This document shows, one piece after another, positions 49,633 to 58,594 of a stretch of 64,000 bases of DNA. The notes below the pieces were generated by a model. It made no database searches and was not told where the DNA came from. It was given only the letters and a program-made list of their open reading frames with translations. The position numbers and the translations under genes were made by a program. Positions within the stretch are counted from its first letter, which is position 1. Every line of letters begins with the position of its first letter. The DNA comes from Anaerolineales bacterium (GTDB lineage: Bacteria > Chloroflexota > Anaerolineae > 4572-78 > J111): positions 186,001 to 250,000 of the forward strand of contig JABTUW010000005.1 of NCBI GenBank assembly GCA_015075185.1, read 5' to 3'.

Positions 49633-51552
49633 ATGAAAGGCAACGGAAAATATCCTGACAAGATTTTGGAGCGAAGTATTGACCCCGCCACCCAAACCAT
49701 GCTGCTCCAGGCGGAGCAGAAGGGCATCCCCACCGTCTGGGACCGCTTCGAGGCGATGCAACCCCAATGCGGCTTTGGCGAATTGGGGCTGTGCTGCCGC
49801 AACTGCAATATGGGTCCCTGCCGCATCAGCCCCTTTGTGGGCGAAGGCCCCAAGCAGGGGGTCTGTGGGGCCACGGCGGATATCATTGTCGCCCGCAACT
49901 TGTTGCGCATGATTGCCGCGGGAGCAGCGGCGCACTCGGACCATGGGCGTGACATTGCTCACACCTTGCTGCTGACCGCTCAGGGCAAGGCCAGCGGCTA
50001 TACCATTAAAGACGAAGTTAAACTCAAGGCTTTGGCCGCCGAATACGGCATTGAGACCGACAATGAGCGGCCGATCGCCGAGATTGCCGAGGAGGTGGCC
50101 CGCGCCGCCTATACTCAGTTCGGCCAACAGGAAGGGTCGCTCCAGTTCACCCGGCGCGCCCCGGCCAAGCGGTTAGCTCTGTGGCAGCAACTGGGCATCG
50201 AACCCAGAGGCATTGACCGCGAGATTGTGGAAATTATGCACCGCACCCATATGGGCGTGGATAATGATCCCGTCAACCTCATTTTGCAGGGACTCCGGGC
50301 CGCTCTGGCCGACGGGTGGGGTGGCTCCATGATCGCCACCGAACTGTCCGACGTGCTCTTCGGCACACCTCAGCCCAAGCAGGCCCTGGCTAACCTGGGG
50401 GTGCTCAAAAAGGACGAGGTCAACCTCATCGTTCACGGCCATGAGCCAACCCTGTCTGAGATGATTGTGGCCGCCTCGCAGGACCCGGAACTATTGGCGC
50501 TGGCCGCGAAATATGGGGCCAAAGGTATCACTGTGGCCGGCATCTGCTGCACCGGCAACGAGGTGCTGGTGCGTCACGGTATTCCCATCGCCGGCAACTT
50601 CTTGCAGCAAGAGCTGGCCCTCATCACCGGGGCGGTGGAAGCGATGGTCGTGGACGTGCAGTGCATCTTCCCCTCGCTGGGGGCAGTGGCCGGCTGCTTC
50701 CACACCAAGCTGATCTCCACCTCGCCCAAGGCCAAATTCCCCGGCGCAACTCATATTGAGTTCCACGAGGAGCGGGCATTGGAGATTGCCAAAGAAATCG
50801 TTCGCACGGCAGTGGAGAACTTCCGCTTCCGCAAGCCCGGCCAGGTTAACATCCCCGACGAGAAGACCGAAGGCATGGTTGGCTTCAGTGTCGAGGCCAT
50901 TCTGAAGGCGCTGGGCGGCAGCCTGAATCCACTGCTGGATGCAGTCAAGAGCGGCGCCATCAAGGGCATCACCGGGGTGGTCGGCTGCAACAATCCCAAG
51001 ATCAGGCATGATTACGGTCACATCGGCCTGGTCAAAGAGTTGATCCGGCGCGACATCCTGGTGGTGACAACCGGCTGCAATGCCATCGCCTGCGCCAAGG
51101 CCGGTCTGCTGAAGCCGGAAGCAGCCGGGCTGGCCGGAGCCGGGTTGAAAGGCGTATGCCAGGCGCTCGGCGTGCCGCCGGTCCTGCATATGGGTTCCTG
51201 CGTGGATATCAGCCGTATCCTGGTGGCCTGCGCGGCCATCGCCAACACCCTGGGGGTAGACATCAGCGACCTGCCGGTCGCGGGCGCTGCGCCGGAGTGG
51301 ATGAGCGAGAAGGCGGTCAGTATCGGCGCTTACGTAGTGGCTAGCGGCATCTACACCGTGCTGGGCACCGTCCCGCCGGTGCTGGGCGGCCCGGAAGTGA
51401 CCAAGCTGTTGACCCAGGGCGCGGAACAGGTCGTCGGGGCCAAGTTTGCCGTGGAAGCCGACCCCTTCAAAGCGGCTGACCTGATTGAGCAGCATATTAA
51501 CCACAAACGGGTTGAGTTAGGCTTGCCGGTGGCGGAACTGGTGGCGGCGTAA
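49633..51552 (+). CDS. cooS: anaerobic Ni-Fe carbon monoxide dehydrogenase catalytic subunit
   Basis: 639 residues from the ATG at 49633 (GAGGAG upstream). It catalyses CO + H2O to CO2 + 2H+ + 2e-. Cluster B/D cysteines are at CGFGELGLCCRNCNMGPCRI. C-cluster ligands can be placed by family alignment: His in VRHGIPIAGN, Cys in VDVQC, GCFHTK, VGCNNPK, TTGCNAIACAKAGLL and HMGSCVDISRI. All expected ligands are present, so the enzyme should be active. The length is normal for monofunctional CooS, with no acetyl-CoA synthase partner here. A small inverted repeat (CTAAAGG/CCTTTAG, 49582-49604) separates it from cooF. No cooC nickel-insertion ATPase is found in the window. Confidence 0.95.
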   Translation: MKGNGKYPDKILERSIDPATQTMLLQAEQKGIPTVWDRFEAMQPQCGFGELGLCCRNCNMGPCRISPFVGEGPKQGVCGATADIIVARNLLRMIAAGAAAHSDHGRDIAHTLLLTAQGKASGYTIKDEVKLKALAAEYGIETDNERPIAEIAEEVARAAYTQFGQQEGSLQFTRRAPAKRLALWQQLGIEPRGIDREIVEIMHRTHMGVDNDPVNLILQGLRAALADGWGGSMIATELSDVLFGTPQPKQALANLGVLKKDEVNLIVHGHEPTLSEMIVAASQDPELLALAAKYGAKGITVAGICCTGNEVLVRHGIPIAGNFLQQELALITGAVEAMVVDVQCIFPSLGAVAGCFHTKLISTSPKAKFPGATHIEFHEERALEIAKEIVRTAVENFRFRKPGQVNIPDEKTEGMVGFSVEAILKALGGSLNPLLDAVKSGAIKGITGVVGCNNPKIRHDYGHIGLVKELIRRDILVVTTGCNAIACAKAGLLKPEAAGLAGAGLKGVCQALGVPPVLHMGSCVDISRILVACAAIANTLGVDISDLPVAGAAPEWMSEKAVSIGAYVVASGIYTVLGTVPPVLGGPEVTKLLTQGAEQVVGAKFAVEADPFKAADLIEQHINHKRVELGLPVAELVAA

Positions 51553-51618
51553 CGATGAAAAACGGGGTGGCCGCCGGGTCGTTTTGCTGGATGGTTTGAA
51601 AACGAGGAGACAAAACCC

Positions 51619-52272
51619 ATGGCCGTGATAACCATATCCAGGGAGTTGGGCAGCGCCGGGAGCACCATTGCTGAGAGGGCAGCCCGAACGCTCGGCTACC
51701 ATTTTGTGGATAAAAGAACGATCGCCGAGGTGCTCATTCAATACGGTTTTGTTGAATTCGATAAAGCGTACGACTCGGCGCCCGGGTTTTGGGCGCGCTT
51801 CGACTCACGCCGGGCCGAGATGGTGGACCTTTTGGATCGGGTCATTCAGGCTCTGGCGCGTCATGGCGATGTAGTGATCCTGGGGCGCGGCAGCTTTGCT
51901 GTTTTGGCCGGTTTTGCCGATGTGCTGAATGTGCGGATACAGGCGCCTCTGCCTGTCAGGATCGAGCGGGTGCTGGAGCAGCCGGAAATTACCGATCCTG
52001 ACCAAGCTGAAGCAATCTTGCAGGAAAGTGATCGAGTGCGGGCTGCTTTCGTCGAGTCGTTTTATGGGGTGCGGTGGGATACAGCCACCGCCTTTGATGT
52101 GGTGATTGGCACGGGTAAGGTGTCTCCCGATTTAGCGGTCACCTGGCTGGTCGAAATAGTCAAAGCTTTGAACGAGCGAAGAGCCGACGGACGTACCTCC
52201 CGCACGATTCAGGTAGATCCCATCCTGGCTGCGGCTGTTTGCGCCGTGCTGGAGTGCCAGGTAACTCATTGA
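51619..52272 (+). CDS. cytidylate-kinase-like P-loop protein
   Basis: 217 residues. ITISRELGSAGSTIAERAAR and LGYHFVDKRTIAEVL match the cytidylate-kinase-like family (PF13189 type); later ILGRGSFAVLAGFADVLNVR and ESDRVRAAFVESFYGVRWD fit the same fold. The P-loop is degenerate: it reads GSAGSTIA and lacks the GxxxxGKS/T lysine, as in many members of this family. It is placed between cooS and the pump subunit gene, where many coo clusters have cooC. It is not CooC-like, because the deviant Walker motif GKGGVGKT is absent. The role is unknown. Confidence 0.8.
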   Translation: MAVITISRELGSAGSTIAERAARTLGYHFVDKRTIAEVLIQYGFVEFDKAYDSAPGFWARFDSRRAEMVDLLDRVIQALARHGDVVILGRGSFAVLAGFADVLNVRIQAPLPVRIERVLEQPEITDPDQAEAILQESDRVRAAFVESFYGVRWDTATAFDVVIGTGKVSPDLAVTWLVEIVKALNERRADGRTSRTIQVDPILAAAVCAVLECQVTH

Positions 52273-52308
52273 CATGAGGCGTCAGGAGGGTCTTTGAGGA
52301 ATCCCATC

Positions 52309-52343
52309 AAGACTTCCGAAGTCTCGGATACTTCGGAAGTCTT
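52309..52343. promoter_or_regulatory. perfect 14-bp hairpin upstream of the pump-subunit gene
   Basis: AAGACTTCCGAAGT (52309-52322), 7-base loop, ACTTCGGAAGTCTT (52330-52343). The start codon is 16 bases after the stem. No T-run follows. It may be an interspersed palindrome or an mRNA processing/attenuation structure. Confidence 0.6.
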
Positions 52344-52358
52344 ACCTGAGGAGATGTT

Positions 52359-55300
52359 ATGTCACCGGAATGGCTTGTCCTGCTTCCCCTATTCGCTCTG
52401 TTGGCCGGGCTGATCTTAGAATTGGGGGTGGCCCGGCTGCTCTCGGCCCGGGGCAAAGGCTGGCTGGCCTTCACCAGCAGCCTGGTCGCCCTGGGCGGGG
52501 TGCTTGCTTCATGGCCCACCATCCTGCGCGGCCAGGCGTTGGACGCCCGCCTGCTGACCTGGGACGGCCCGGCGACCCTGGCCTACCACGTGGATGGCCT
52601 GAGCTTCTTGTTTGCCCTGATGGCCGCAGGAATTGGCGCAGTGGTTTTGCTCTACGCCATTGACTATATGGCCGAAGACAGGGCAGCTACCCGCTTCTAC
52701 GCGCTGATGCTGGCCTTCATCGCCGGGCTAATCCATCTGGTCTACAGTGCTGACCTGCTGCTCCTTTACCTGAGTTGGGAGGTCATCGGCCTGTGCTCGT
52801 TCCTGCTGGTTGGGCATTGGTACCGGCAGAGGGAGGCCGCCGCCGGGGCGCGCAAAGTGCTGGTGATGACCCATCTGGCCGGTTATGGGCTGCTGGCGGC
52901 TGTGCTCTTGCTCTACGCCCGCACCGGCAGCACCCTCTGGACCGACCCGCAAATCGCCGCCGCCTTCAGCACCGGCCTGTTCCTGCTGATGCTGCTGGCG
53001 GCGATAGCCAAGTCGGTCCAATTCCCGCTGCACACCTGGATTCCCGAGGCGATGGCCGCCCCCACGCCGGTCAGCGCGCTGCTGCATGCCGCCTGCTACG
53101 TCAAGGCCGGGGTTTACCTCATCGCCCGGCTGCACAGCCTGGGACCGTGGCCGGTAGAGTGGCAGATACTCGTCATCTGGATCGGGACGGTGACGATGCT
53201 GGTGGGCGTACTCTACGCCATCGTCCAAGCGGATTTGAAACGGCTGCTGGCTTTCCATACCGTCAGCCAAATTGGCTATATGGTGCTGGGCCTGGGTCTG
53301 GGCACGCCCCTGGGCCTGGCAGCCGGGTTATTGCACTGCCTGAACCACGGCCTGTTCAAGGGCGGGCTGTTTTTATGCGCCGGAGCGGTGCAGCACGCCG
53401 CCGGGACGCGGGATATGAACCGCCTGGGTGGCTTGGCCGGGCGCATGCCCACGACCACGATCCTGTGGCTCGTCCAGGCAGGCAGCATCGCCGGGGCGCC
53501 GCTGCTGAGTGGTTTTGTCAGCAAGTGGCTGCTTTACAATGCGGCCCTGGAAGCCGGCCAGTTCGTTCCGGCCCTCGTCGCCTGGCTGGTCAGCGTGCTG
53601 ACCGCTTTCTCCTTCCTCAAGGCGACCAGCGGGGTTTTTCTGGGCGCCGAAAGCCCTGCCGCGATCCGCGCTCACGAGTCGCCCCGGCCGATGTTGATCG
53701 GCGGGACCCTCCTGGCTGCCGCCAGCCTGGGGGTGGGGGTCGCCCCGCAGGTGGTCATCCGTTATCTCATCAACCCGATCTTGCCAGCCCTGGGGGTGCA
53801 GCCAGTGATCGAAATTTCCTGGTTAGGGCTGACCATTGGCAGCGGCGCTTGGTTTGCCACCGGGGGGTTGATTCTGGCTCTGGCAGCAGTGGGAGTGGAC
53901 GCGCTTATTTACTGGCTGGCCCAACCGCGCCAGCCGCTGGTGCCGGTCGGGGCAACTCTGTCGGTGTCCGCCGGGGGTGTCTTCACCGGCGGCGAGCCGT
54001 TAACCGGCCCCGGACGGCTCCCGGCCAGCGACTTCTCGTTAATCGTCCGCCAGGGTCTGGCCCCCTTTTACCACTGGGCCGAGGTGGATCGCTACTACCT
54101 GGCGCTGTGGCGATTTTTATTGCGCCTGAGCGAGCGGCTAGGCCAGGCCAGTCAGTGGCTGGAGCGACAGGCTGTTCCGGCTACGCTGGCTCTGAGTGTT
54201 GCCCTGCTGTTGAGTATAGCGATTTATGTGGGGCAAGTTGGCAACTCGTCCTACCTTAGCCAGGCAGGAGTGGCCGGGCCAACAGTCCGTGCCGCCGGCT
54301 GGCCGCTGCTGGCCGGAGTTGGACTGGCCCTGCTGGCCCTGCTCCTGACAGCCTCTTCAATCCCCGCAGCCCGGCGCGCGCTACCCTTGATGATGGTCAC
54401 CGGCTTGTTGGCCGGATTAGGACTGGGGGTTGACCAACCACTGCTCCGGCTGATCCTACTGGAAGGATCTGCCCTGACCGCGCTGGCCTTGGTCTGGCAG
54501 ACGGCCACGGCTCGCCTGGCTGCCCGCGTCTACCTGCTGGCGGTGCTGTTATCGGCGGTCGCTACGGTCAGCGGGCTGTTGTCGTTGAATACTGCTCCCC
54601 CGCAGTTAGTGCTGGCTTTATTGCTAACGGGTTTCGCCCTGAAATTAGCCCTGGTGCCGCTCTACCTGTGGCTGCCCCCGGCAGCCGAGGCGGCTCCTGC
54701 CCCCGTGATTGGGCTGGTGGTCGCCGTGGTTGACATGGCAGCCTTTGGTGAGCTGCTGACCTTACGCCAGGCTGCCCCCTGGCTTTTTGCGCCGGCAGCG
54801 CCCTGGCTGGGGTTGGCCGTGCTCTCGGCGTTGGGTGGAGCCGGGCTGATGCTGGCCCAGCGAGACCTGAAGCGGCTGCTGGCTTTCTCCACCATCGAAG
54901 ACATGGGCTGTCTGCTGCTGGGTGTAACCCTGGGTGGGGAACTGGGATTGACCGGGGCCATGCTCGGCGCAACCGTCCATGCCCTGGCCAAGGCGCTGCT
55001 CTTTGCCAGCCTGAGCGCCGTCGAAGGGGAGGGGCCGCCAACGCTGGAGCGGCGAGGGCTGGCCGTCCGCTATCCCCTCTCCGGGGCCGGCTTTCTGGTG
55101 GGGGCGCTGGCAGTGCTGGGTGTCCCGCCGACGCTTGGTTATGCCGCTCACTGGCGATTGTACAGTACCGCTGCTCAGGCTGGCTGGCCGTTCCTGGCTG
55201 CCTTGCTTCTGGCGACGGCCCTGGCCGTGCTGGCCTACGCACGAGTCATCGCTCAGTGTTGGTGGGGGCCGGGTCAGGGGGGTGATGACGCGAGAGGCGA

Positions 55301-55388
55301 GCCGGTGGCTGTGAGGGTAGCCCTGGTGGGCTTGAGCGTGATCCTGGTCCTGGTCGGGCTGTGGCCGGGTGTGGTGAGTGGCGGATGA
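52359..55388 (+). CDS. cooM: CooM/HyfB-like membrane proton-pumping subunit, two antiporter-type domains
   Basis: 1,009 residues, nearly all transmembrane. The N-terminal half is NuoL/MrpD-like: LLYLSWEVIGLCSFLLVGHW, FPLHTWIPEAMAAPTPVSAL and LLHAACYVKAGVYLIARL, with the conserved channel Glu and Lys. The C-terminal half (from ~630) has a second antiporter-like set (LVPLYLWLPPAAEAAPAPVI, DLKRLLAFSTIEDMGCLLLG). CooM of CO-oxidisers has the same double architecture. It would form the ion-translocating arm of the CO-coupled hydrogenase. The ATG follows GAGGAG. It is separated from the other hydrogenase genes by two unrelated genes. Confidence 0.88.
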   Translation: MSPEWLVLLPLFALLAGLILELGVARLLSARGKGWLAFTSSLVALGGVLASWPTILRGQALDARLLTWDGPATLAYHVDGLSFLFALMAAGIGAVVLLYAIDYMAEDRAATRFYALMLAFIAGLIHLVYSADLLLLYLSWEVIGLCSFLLVGHWYRQREAAAGARKVLVMTHLAGYGLLAAVLLLYARTGSTLWTDPQIAAAFSTGLFLLMLLAAIAKSVQFPLHTWIPEAMAAPTPVSALLHAACYVKAGVYLIARLHSLGPWPVEWQILVIWIGTVTMLVGVLYAIVQADLKRLLAFHTVSQIGYMVLGLGLGTPLGLAAGLLHCLNHGLFKGGLFLCAGAVQHAAGTRDMNRLGGLAGRMPTTTILWLVQAGSIAGAPLLSGFVSKWLLYNAALEAGQFVPALVAWLVSVLTAFSFLKATSGVFLGAESPAAIRAHESPRPMLIGGTLLAAASLGVGVAPQVVIRYLINPILPALGVQPVIEISWLGLTIGSGAWFATGGLILALAAVGVDALIYWLAQPRQPLVPVGATLSVSAGGVFTGGEPLTGPGRLPASDFSLIVRQGLAPFYHWAEVDRYYLALWRFLLRLSERLGQASQWLERQAVPATLALSVALLLSIAIYVGQVGNSSYLSQAGVAGPTVRAAGWPLLAGVGLALLALLLTASSIPAARRALPLMMVTGLLAGLGLGVDQPLLRLILLEGSALTALALVWQTATARLAARVYLLAVLLSAVATVSGLLSLNTAPPQLVLALLLTGFALKLALVPLYLWLPPAAEAAPAPVIGLVVAVVDMAAFGELLTLRQAAPWLFAPAAPWLGLAVLSALGGAGLMLAQRDLKRLLAFSTIEDMGCLLLGVTLGGELGLTGAMLGATVHALAKALLFASLSAVEGEGPPTLERRGLAVRYPLSGAGFLVGALAVLGVPPTLGYAAHWRLYSTAAQAGWPFLAALLLATALAVLAYARVIAQCWWGPGQGGDDARGEPVAVRVALVGLSVILVLVGLWPGVVSGG

Positions 55389-55443
55389 GTTGTATGGAAA
55401 TTTATCTCAATTAATTCAATCTTATCAAAAAGGAGTAAGAATC

Positions 55444-55860
55444 ATGACTACAATGATTGATGTTACCTTGGATCAAGCCCTGGCAGTGATCCAGGCTGCC
55501 CGTCAGAAAGCAGTGGAGCAGGGGACCTTGATGGACATCGCCGTAGTAGATGCTGGAGCAAATTTGAAAGCGTTTATTCGGATGGACGATGCTTTTTTGG
55601 GCAGCATTGATATTTCTATCAAAAAAGCCAAGACCGCTCGTTTCTTCAACATGCCTACTGGCGAATTGGGGAAATTGGCCCAGCCCGGTGCGTCCTTGTA
55701 TCACATTGAATTTTCAAATGAAGGATTAATCACCTTCGCCGGTGGCCTACCTCTCAAAAACAAGGAAGGGATTATTGTCGGCGGCGTTGGCGTCAGTGGC
55801 AGTAGTGTTGAAAATGACCATGAGGTTGCTTCAGCCGGAGCGGAAGTATTACTAAAGTAA
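55444..55860 (+). CDS. GlcG/HbpS family protein
   Basis: 138 residues from the ATG at 55444 (AAGGAG upstream). IDVTLDQALAVIQAARQKAV, MDIAVVDAGANLKAFIRMDD, FLGSIDISIKKAKTA and the Gly-rich end IIVGGVGVSGSSVENDHEV are typical of the GlcG/HbpS (haem-degrading, PF03928) fold, a PAS-like small domain. The family includes haem-binding and corrinoid/diol-utilisation partners. No signal peptide, so it acts in the cytoplasm. It interrupts the hydrogenase gene order between cooM and cooL. A cofactor-binding or stress role is possible; the ligand is not known. Confidence 0.88.
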   Translation: MTTMIDVTLDQALAVIQAARQKAVEQGTLMDIAVVDAGANLKAFIRMDDAFLGSIDISIKKAKTARFFNMPTGELGKLAQPGASLYHIEFSNEGLITFAGGLPLKNKEGIIVGGVGVSGSSVENDHEVASAGAEVLLK

Positions 55861-55923
55861 CCTGAGTTCAGAGTTTTCGTAATTCCGAACCAGAGAACTG
55901 TGATAAATCCAGGAGGACAAAGG

Positions 55924-57120
55924 ATGTTCAAATCTGTGCAGCGAGTCACCTATCAGGTGGCGGATCTTGACCAGGCCAGGCAGTGGTACCGCACCGTGCT
56001 GGCTAAAGAACCGGCGCTGGATGCGCCCTTTGTGGTGACTTTTCTCGTCGGCGAGGCTGTCCTAACCCTGGTTGCGGCGGCAAACACGTCGCCGCAGAGC
56101 GATGGGCGGGTGGTAGCGTATTGGGACGTGGACGATATCGAGGCCGCCTATCGGGGGCTGATCGAGGCTGGGGCAACGCCGCAGGCTGAAATCAGCACCA
56201 GTCTCAATATCAGGATCGCCAAAGTCATTGATCCTTTTGGCAATATTATCGGCCTCACCGATAAGCTCTCAGAGGCAAAGAAGCAGTCCGTCGAGAGTCA
56301 GCCGTCGGAGGCGGCCCTGACCGTGGCCTTCTGCCGCGCCCTCGCGGCCAGAGATGAACGGGAAGAACTGCGCGGGCCTGATTATCTGGCCGAAATATTC
56401 CTGCCCGAAGATCGCCGCAGGGCCTTGCAAGATCAAGCCTCCAGGGAATACATGATCCAGAAATTCGTCACACCGGAGTTATACGGCTACTTTATCGCTC
56501 GGACCGCCTACATGGATCACATTTTTGTCCAGGCTCTGCGGGCCAACCTGCCGCAAATCGTCTTCCTGGGCGCAGGCTACGACAGCCGGGCGTATCGATT
56601 TAAAGACCTGATCCAGGAGACCCACATCTTCGAATTAGATAGCCGGCCGACGCAGCAGCGCAAAAAAGCATTACTGCATCAAGCAAATATACCAATTCCC
56701 GAACAACTGGCTTTTGTCGCGATCAACTTTAAGACCGATCCTATGACGGAGGCGCTGGCGCAAGCAGGCTTTGATAAAAATAAAAGGTCTCTTTTTATCT
56801 GGGAAGGAGTCACCTATTATCTCCCGACCGAAGCGGTGAATGAGACCCTCAACTCTGTGAAGTTAAATTCCCCCGCTGGCAGCACCCTTTGTTTTGATTA
56901 CATGACCGAGGTGGTGCCCTCTGCCTATACCGGCGAACCTTTCCAGTTTTGGATCGAGACAGAAAAGATTGAAGCATTTCTGGCGGAACGAGGCTACACC
57001 ATCGTAGACCATCTGACCCCAGCAGCTATAGAAAAACAGCATCTCACCCGGGGCGACGGTTCAGCGGCGGGCAAAACCCTGGCTTTCTTCGCTTTTGTCC
57101 AGGCTGCTGTGAGCGGTTAA
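55924..57120 (+). CDS. fusion of VOC (glyoxalase-like) domain and PPM/LCMT-type methyltransferase
   Basis: 398 residues from the ATG at 55924, with AGGAGG seven bases upstream. Residues ~1-115 are a VOC domain (VQRVTYQVADLDQARQWYRT, WDVDDIEAAYRGLIEAGATP, IDPFGNIIGL). Residues ~130-398 are a leucine-carboxyl-methyltransferase-like SAM enzyme: VFLGAGYDSRAYRFKDL (motif I), FELDSRPTQQRKK, SLFIWEGVTYYLPTEAV. The fusion is unusual. It follows the GlcG/HbpS gene by 63 bp in the hydrogenase operon. The substrate is unknown; a small-molecule or electrophile-modifying role is possible. The VOC domain might bind a metal or the acceptor molecule. Confidence 0.85.
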   Translation: MFKSVQRVTYQVADLDQARQWYRTVLAKEPALDAPFVVTFLVGEAVLTLVAAANTSPQSDGRVVAYWDVDDIEAAYRGLIEAGATPQAEISTSLNIRIAKVIDPFGNIIGLTDKLSEAKKQSVESQPSEAALTVAFCRALAARDEREELRGPDYLAEIFLPEDRRRALQDQASREYMIQKFVTPELYGYFIARTAYMDHIFVQALRANLPQIVFLGAGYDSRAYRFKDLIQETHIFELDSRPTQQRKKALLHQANIPIPEQLAFVAINFKTDPMTEALAQAGFDKNKRSLFIWEGVTYYLPTEAVNETLNSVKLNSPAGSTLCFDYMTEVVPSAYTGEPFQFWIETEKIEAFLAERGYTIVDHLTPAAIEKQHLTRGDGSAAGKTLAFFAFVQAAVSG

Positions 57121-57179
57121 GCGGTTTACTTCGGTATAGGCGAGCAGGGGAAAAGTATTGAGGATGGGTTAAGTCAGCG

Positions 57180-57665
57180 ATGAATATTTTCGACAAACTG
57201 GTCAACCAGGCCCGCCGGCGCTCGCCGTGGCTGTTTCACCTGAACGCCGGGGGCTGCAACGGCTGCGATATTGAATTAGTGACCTGCCTGACCCCGCGCT
57301 ACGACGTCGAGCAGTTGGGCATCCGGCTTGAGGGCAGCCCCCGGCACGCCGACATCCTGTGCGTCTCCGGCCCGGTCACGCGCAACACCAAAGCTGCCCT
57401 GGAAGCTATCTACGCCCAGATGCCGGAGCCGAAGGTGGTTGTCGCCCTTGGCTCATGTCCGGCGACCTGCAACGTCTTCGCCGGCAGCCCGGTGATGGCG
57501 GGGCCTTTGGAGCGACTCGTGCCGGTGGATGTGTACGTGCCTGGCTGCCCGCCTCGCCCCGAGGCCATCATTGAGGGCCTGGTCCAGGCGGCGCAAATCC
57601 TGGCACAGGGAAGAAACGGCTCTACCACCCAATCTGAACAGGTTGACCAGGGGAGGGAATCATGA
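57180..57665 (+). CDS. cooL: CooL-like [NiFe] hydrogenase small subunit (NuoB family)
   Basis: 161 residues. Ligands for the proximal [4Fe-4S] cluster are visible: GGCNGCDIELVTC, GSCPATCNVF and PGCPPRPEA. This is the NuoB-like small subunit of group 4 hydrogenases; it passes electrons between the ferredoxin-like CooX and the NiFe site in CooH. Its stop overlaps the start of the CooK-like gene (ATGA). The start ATG at 57180 has only a weak GAGG upstream. Confidence 0.92.
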   Translation: MNIFDKLVNQARRRSPWLFHLNAGGCNGCDIELVTCLTPRYDVEQLGIRLEGSPRHADILCVSGPVTRNTKAALEAIYAQMPEPKVVVALGSCPATCNVFAGSPVMAGPLERLVPVDVYVPGCPPRPEAIIEGLVQAAQILAQGRNGSTTQSEQVDQGRES

Positions 57666-58591
57666 GCATAGGTTGGGCATTGCTCGCCTTACTGGTCTTT
57701 CCGGGACTGCTCTACGCCGCGCCGATGGCCTGGCTGATGCTATGGCTGGAGCGAAAACTGCTGGCCCGGCTGCAAGGGCGCATGGGACCGCCCTTCTACC
57801 AGCCCTTCTTCGACTTTGTGAAGCTTATGGCCAAACGCCCGCTGCCTCGCCCCGGCTTTGACGGGCTGCTGCTGGCAGCCTTGCCCCTGCTGGCGGTGGG
57901 AGCGATACTGGGCGCGCTGGCCCTGCTGCCCATATTCCCGACCTCGACTGGTTTTGCCGGGGACCTGGTGCTGCTGGTGGCCTTGCTGGAGGTGCCGGCG
58001 CTGTGCGCCGTGTTGGCCGGTTTTGCCTCCCGCTCCCTGTTTGGTCAGGTCGGGGCCACCCGCGAGGCAGTGTTAAGCCTGGCCTACAATCTGCCCTTCC
58101 TGACCGCCCTTCTGACTTTGGCGGCAGCAGCGGGGAGTCTGGGCCTGGCCGACGTGGCCGGTCAGACGGGGTTGGGCAGTAATAGACTGGTGCGCCTGCT
58201 GGCCGGGCTGGCCCTAACTCTCTGCTTGCCGGTCAAATTGCGCTTGAATCCCTTCTCGCTGGCCAACGCCGAGCAGGAGATTTACACCGGGCCAACCACC
58301 GAGTTCGGCGGGTCGCAGTTGGCCCTGTGGGAACTGGCCCATGGCCTGGAATGGGTAGTGCTGACCGGATTGGTGGTCAGCCTGGGGTTGCCGCTGCGGA
58401 CCGGCTTCTGGCTGGCTGATGCCGGCCTCTGGGCCGTTTTGTCGTTAATATTAGTTGTTGTTCTAACCATTCTGGCGGCGGGGACAGCCCGGCTCAAAGT
58501 TCCACAGGCGGCCCGCTTTTACTGGCGCTGGGGGCTGGGGCTGGCCGTGCTGGCGCTCATCCTGGCCATGCTGCCGGTCTCGGGAGGCTGA
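57662..58591 (+). CDS. cooK: CooK-like hydrogenase membrane anchor (NuoH family)
   Basis: 309 residues, about eight transmembrane helices. AWLMLWLERKLLARLQGRMG and PPFYQPFFDFVKLMAK are the NuoH/HyfC/EchB signature at the quinone-like cavity entrance; INPFSLANAEQEIYTGPTTE-like LNPFSLANAEQEIYTGPTTE follows with conserved acidic residues. It anchors the hydrophilic hydrogenase to the pump. It is coupled by ATGA overlap to cooL and separated by 3 bp from cooX. Confidence 0.92.
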   Translation: MSIGWALLALLVFPGLLYAAPMAWLMLWLERKLLARLQGRMGPPFYQPFFDFVKLMAKRPLPRPGFDGLLLAALPLLAVGAILGALALLPIFPTSTGFAGDLVLLVALLEVPALCAVLAGFASRSLFGQVGATREAVLSLAYNLPFLTALLTLAAAAGSLGLADVAGQTGLGSNRLVRLLAGLALTLCLPVKLRLNPFSLANAEQEIYTGPTTEFGGSQLALWELAHGLEWVVLTGLVVSLGLPLRTGFWLADAGLWAVLSLILVVVLTILAAGTARLKVPQAARFYWRWGLGLAVLALILAMLPVSGG

Positions 58592-58594
58592 GCG

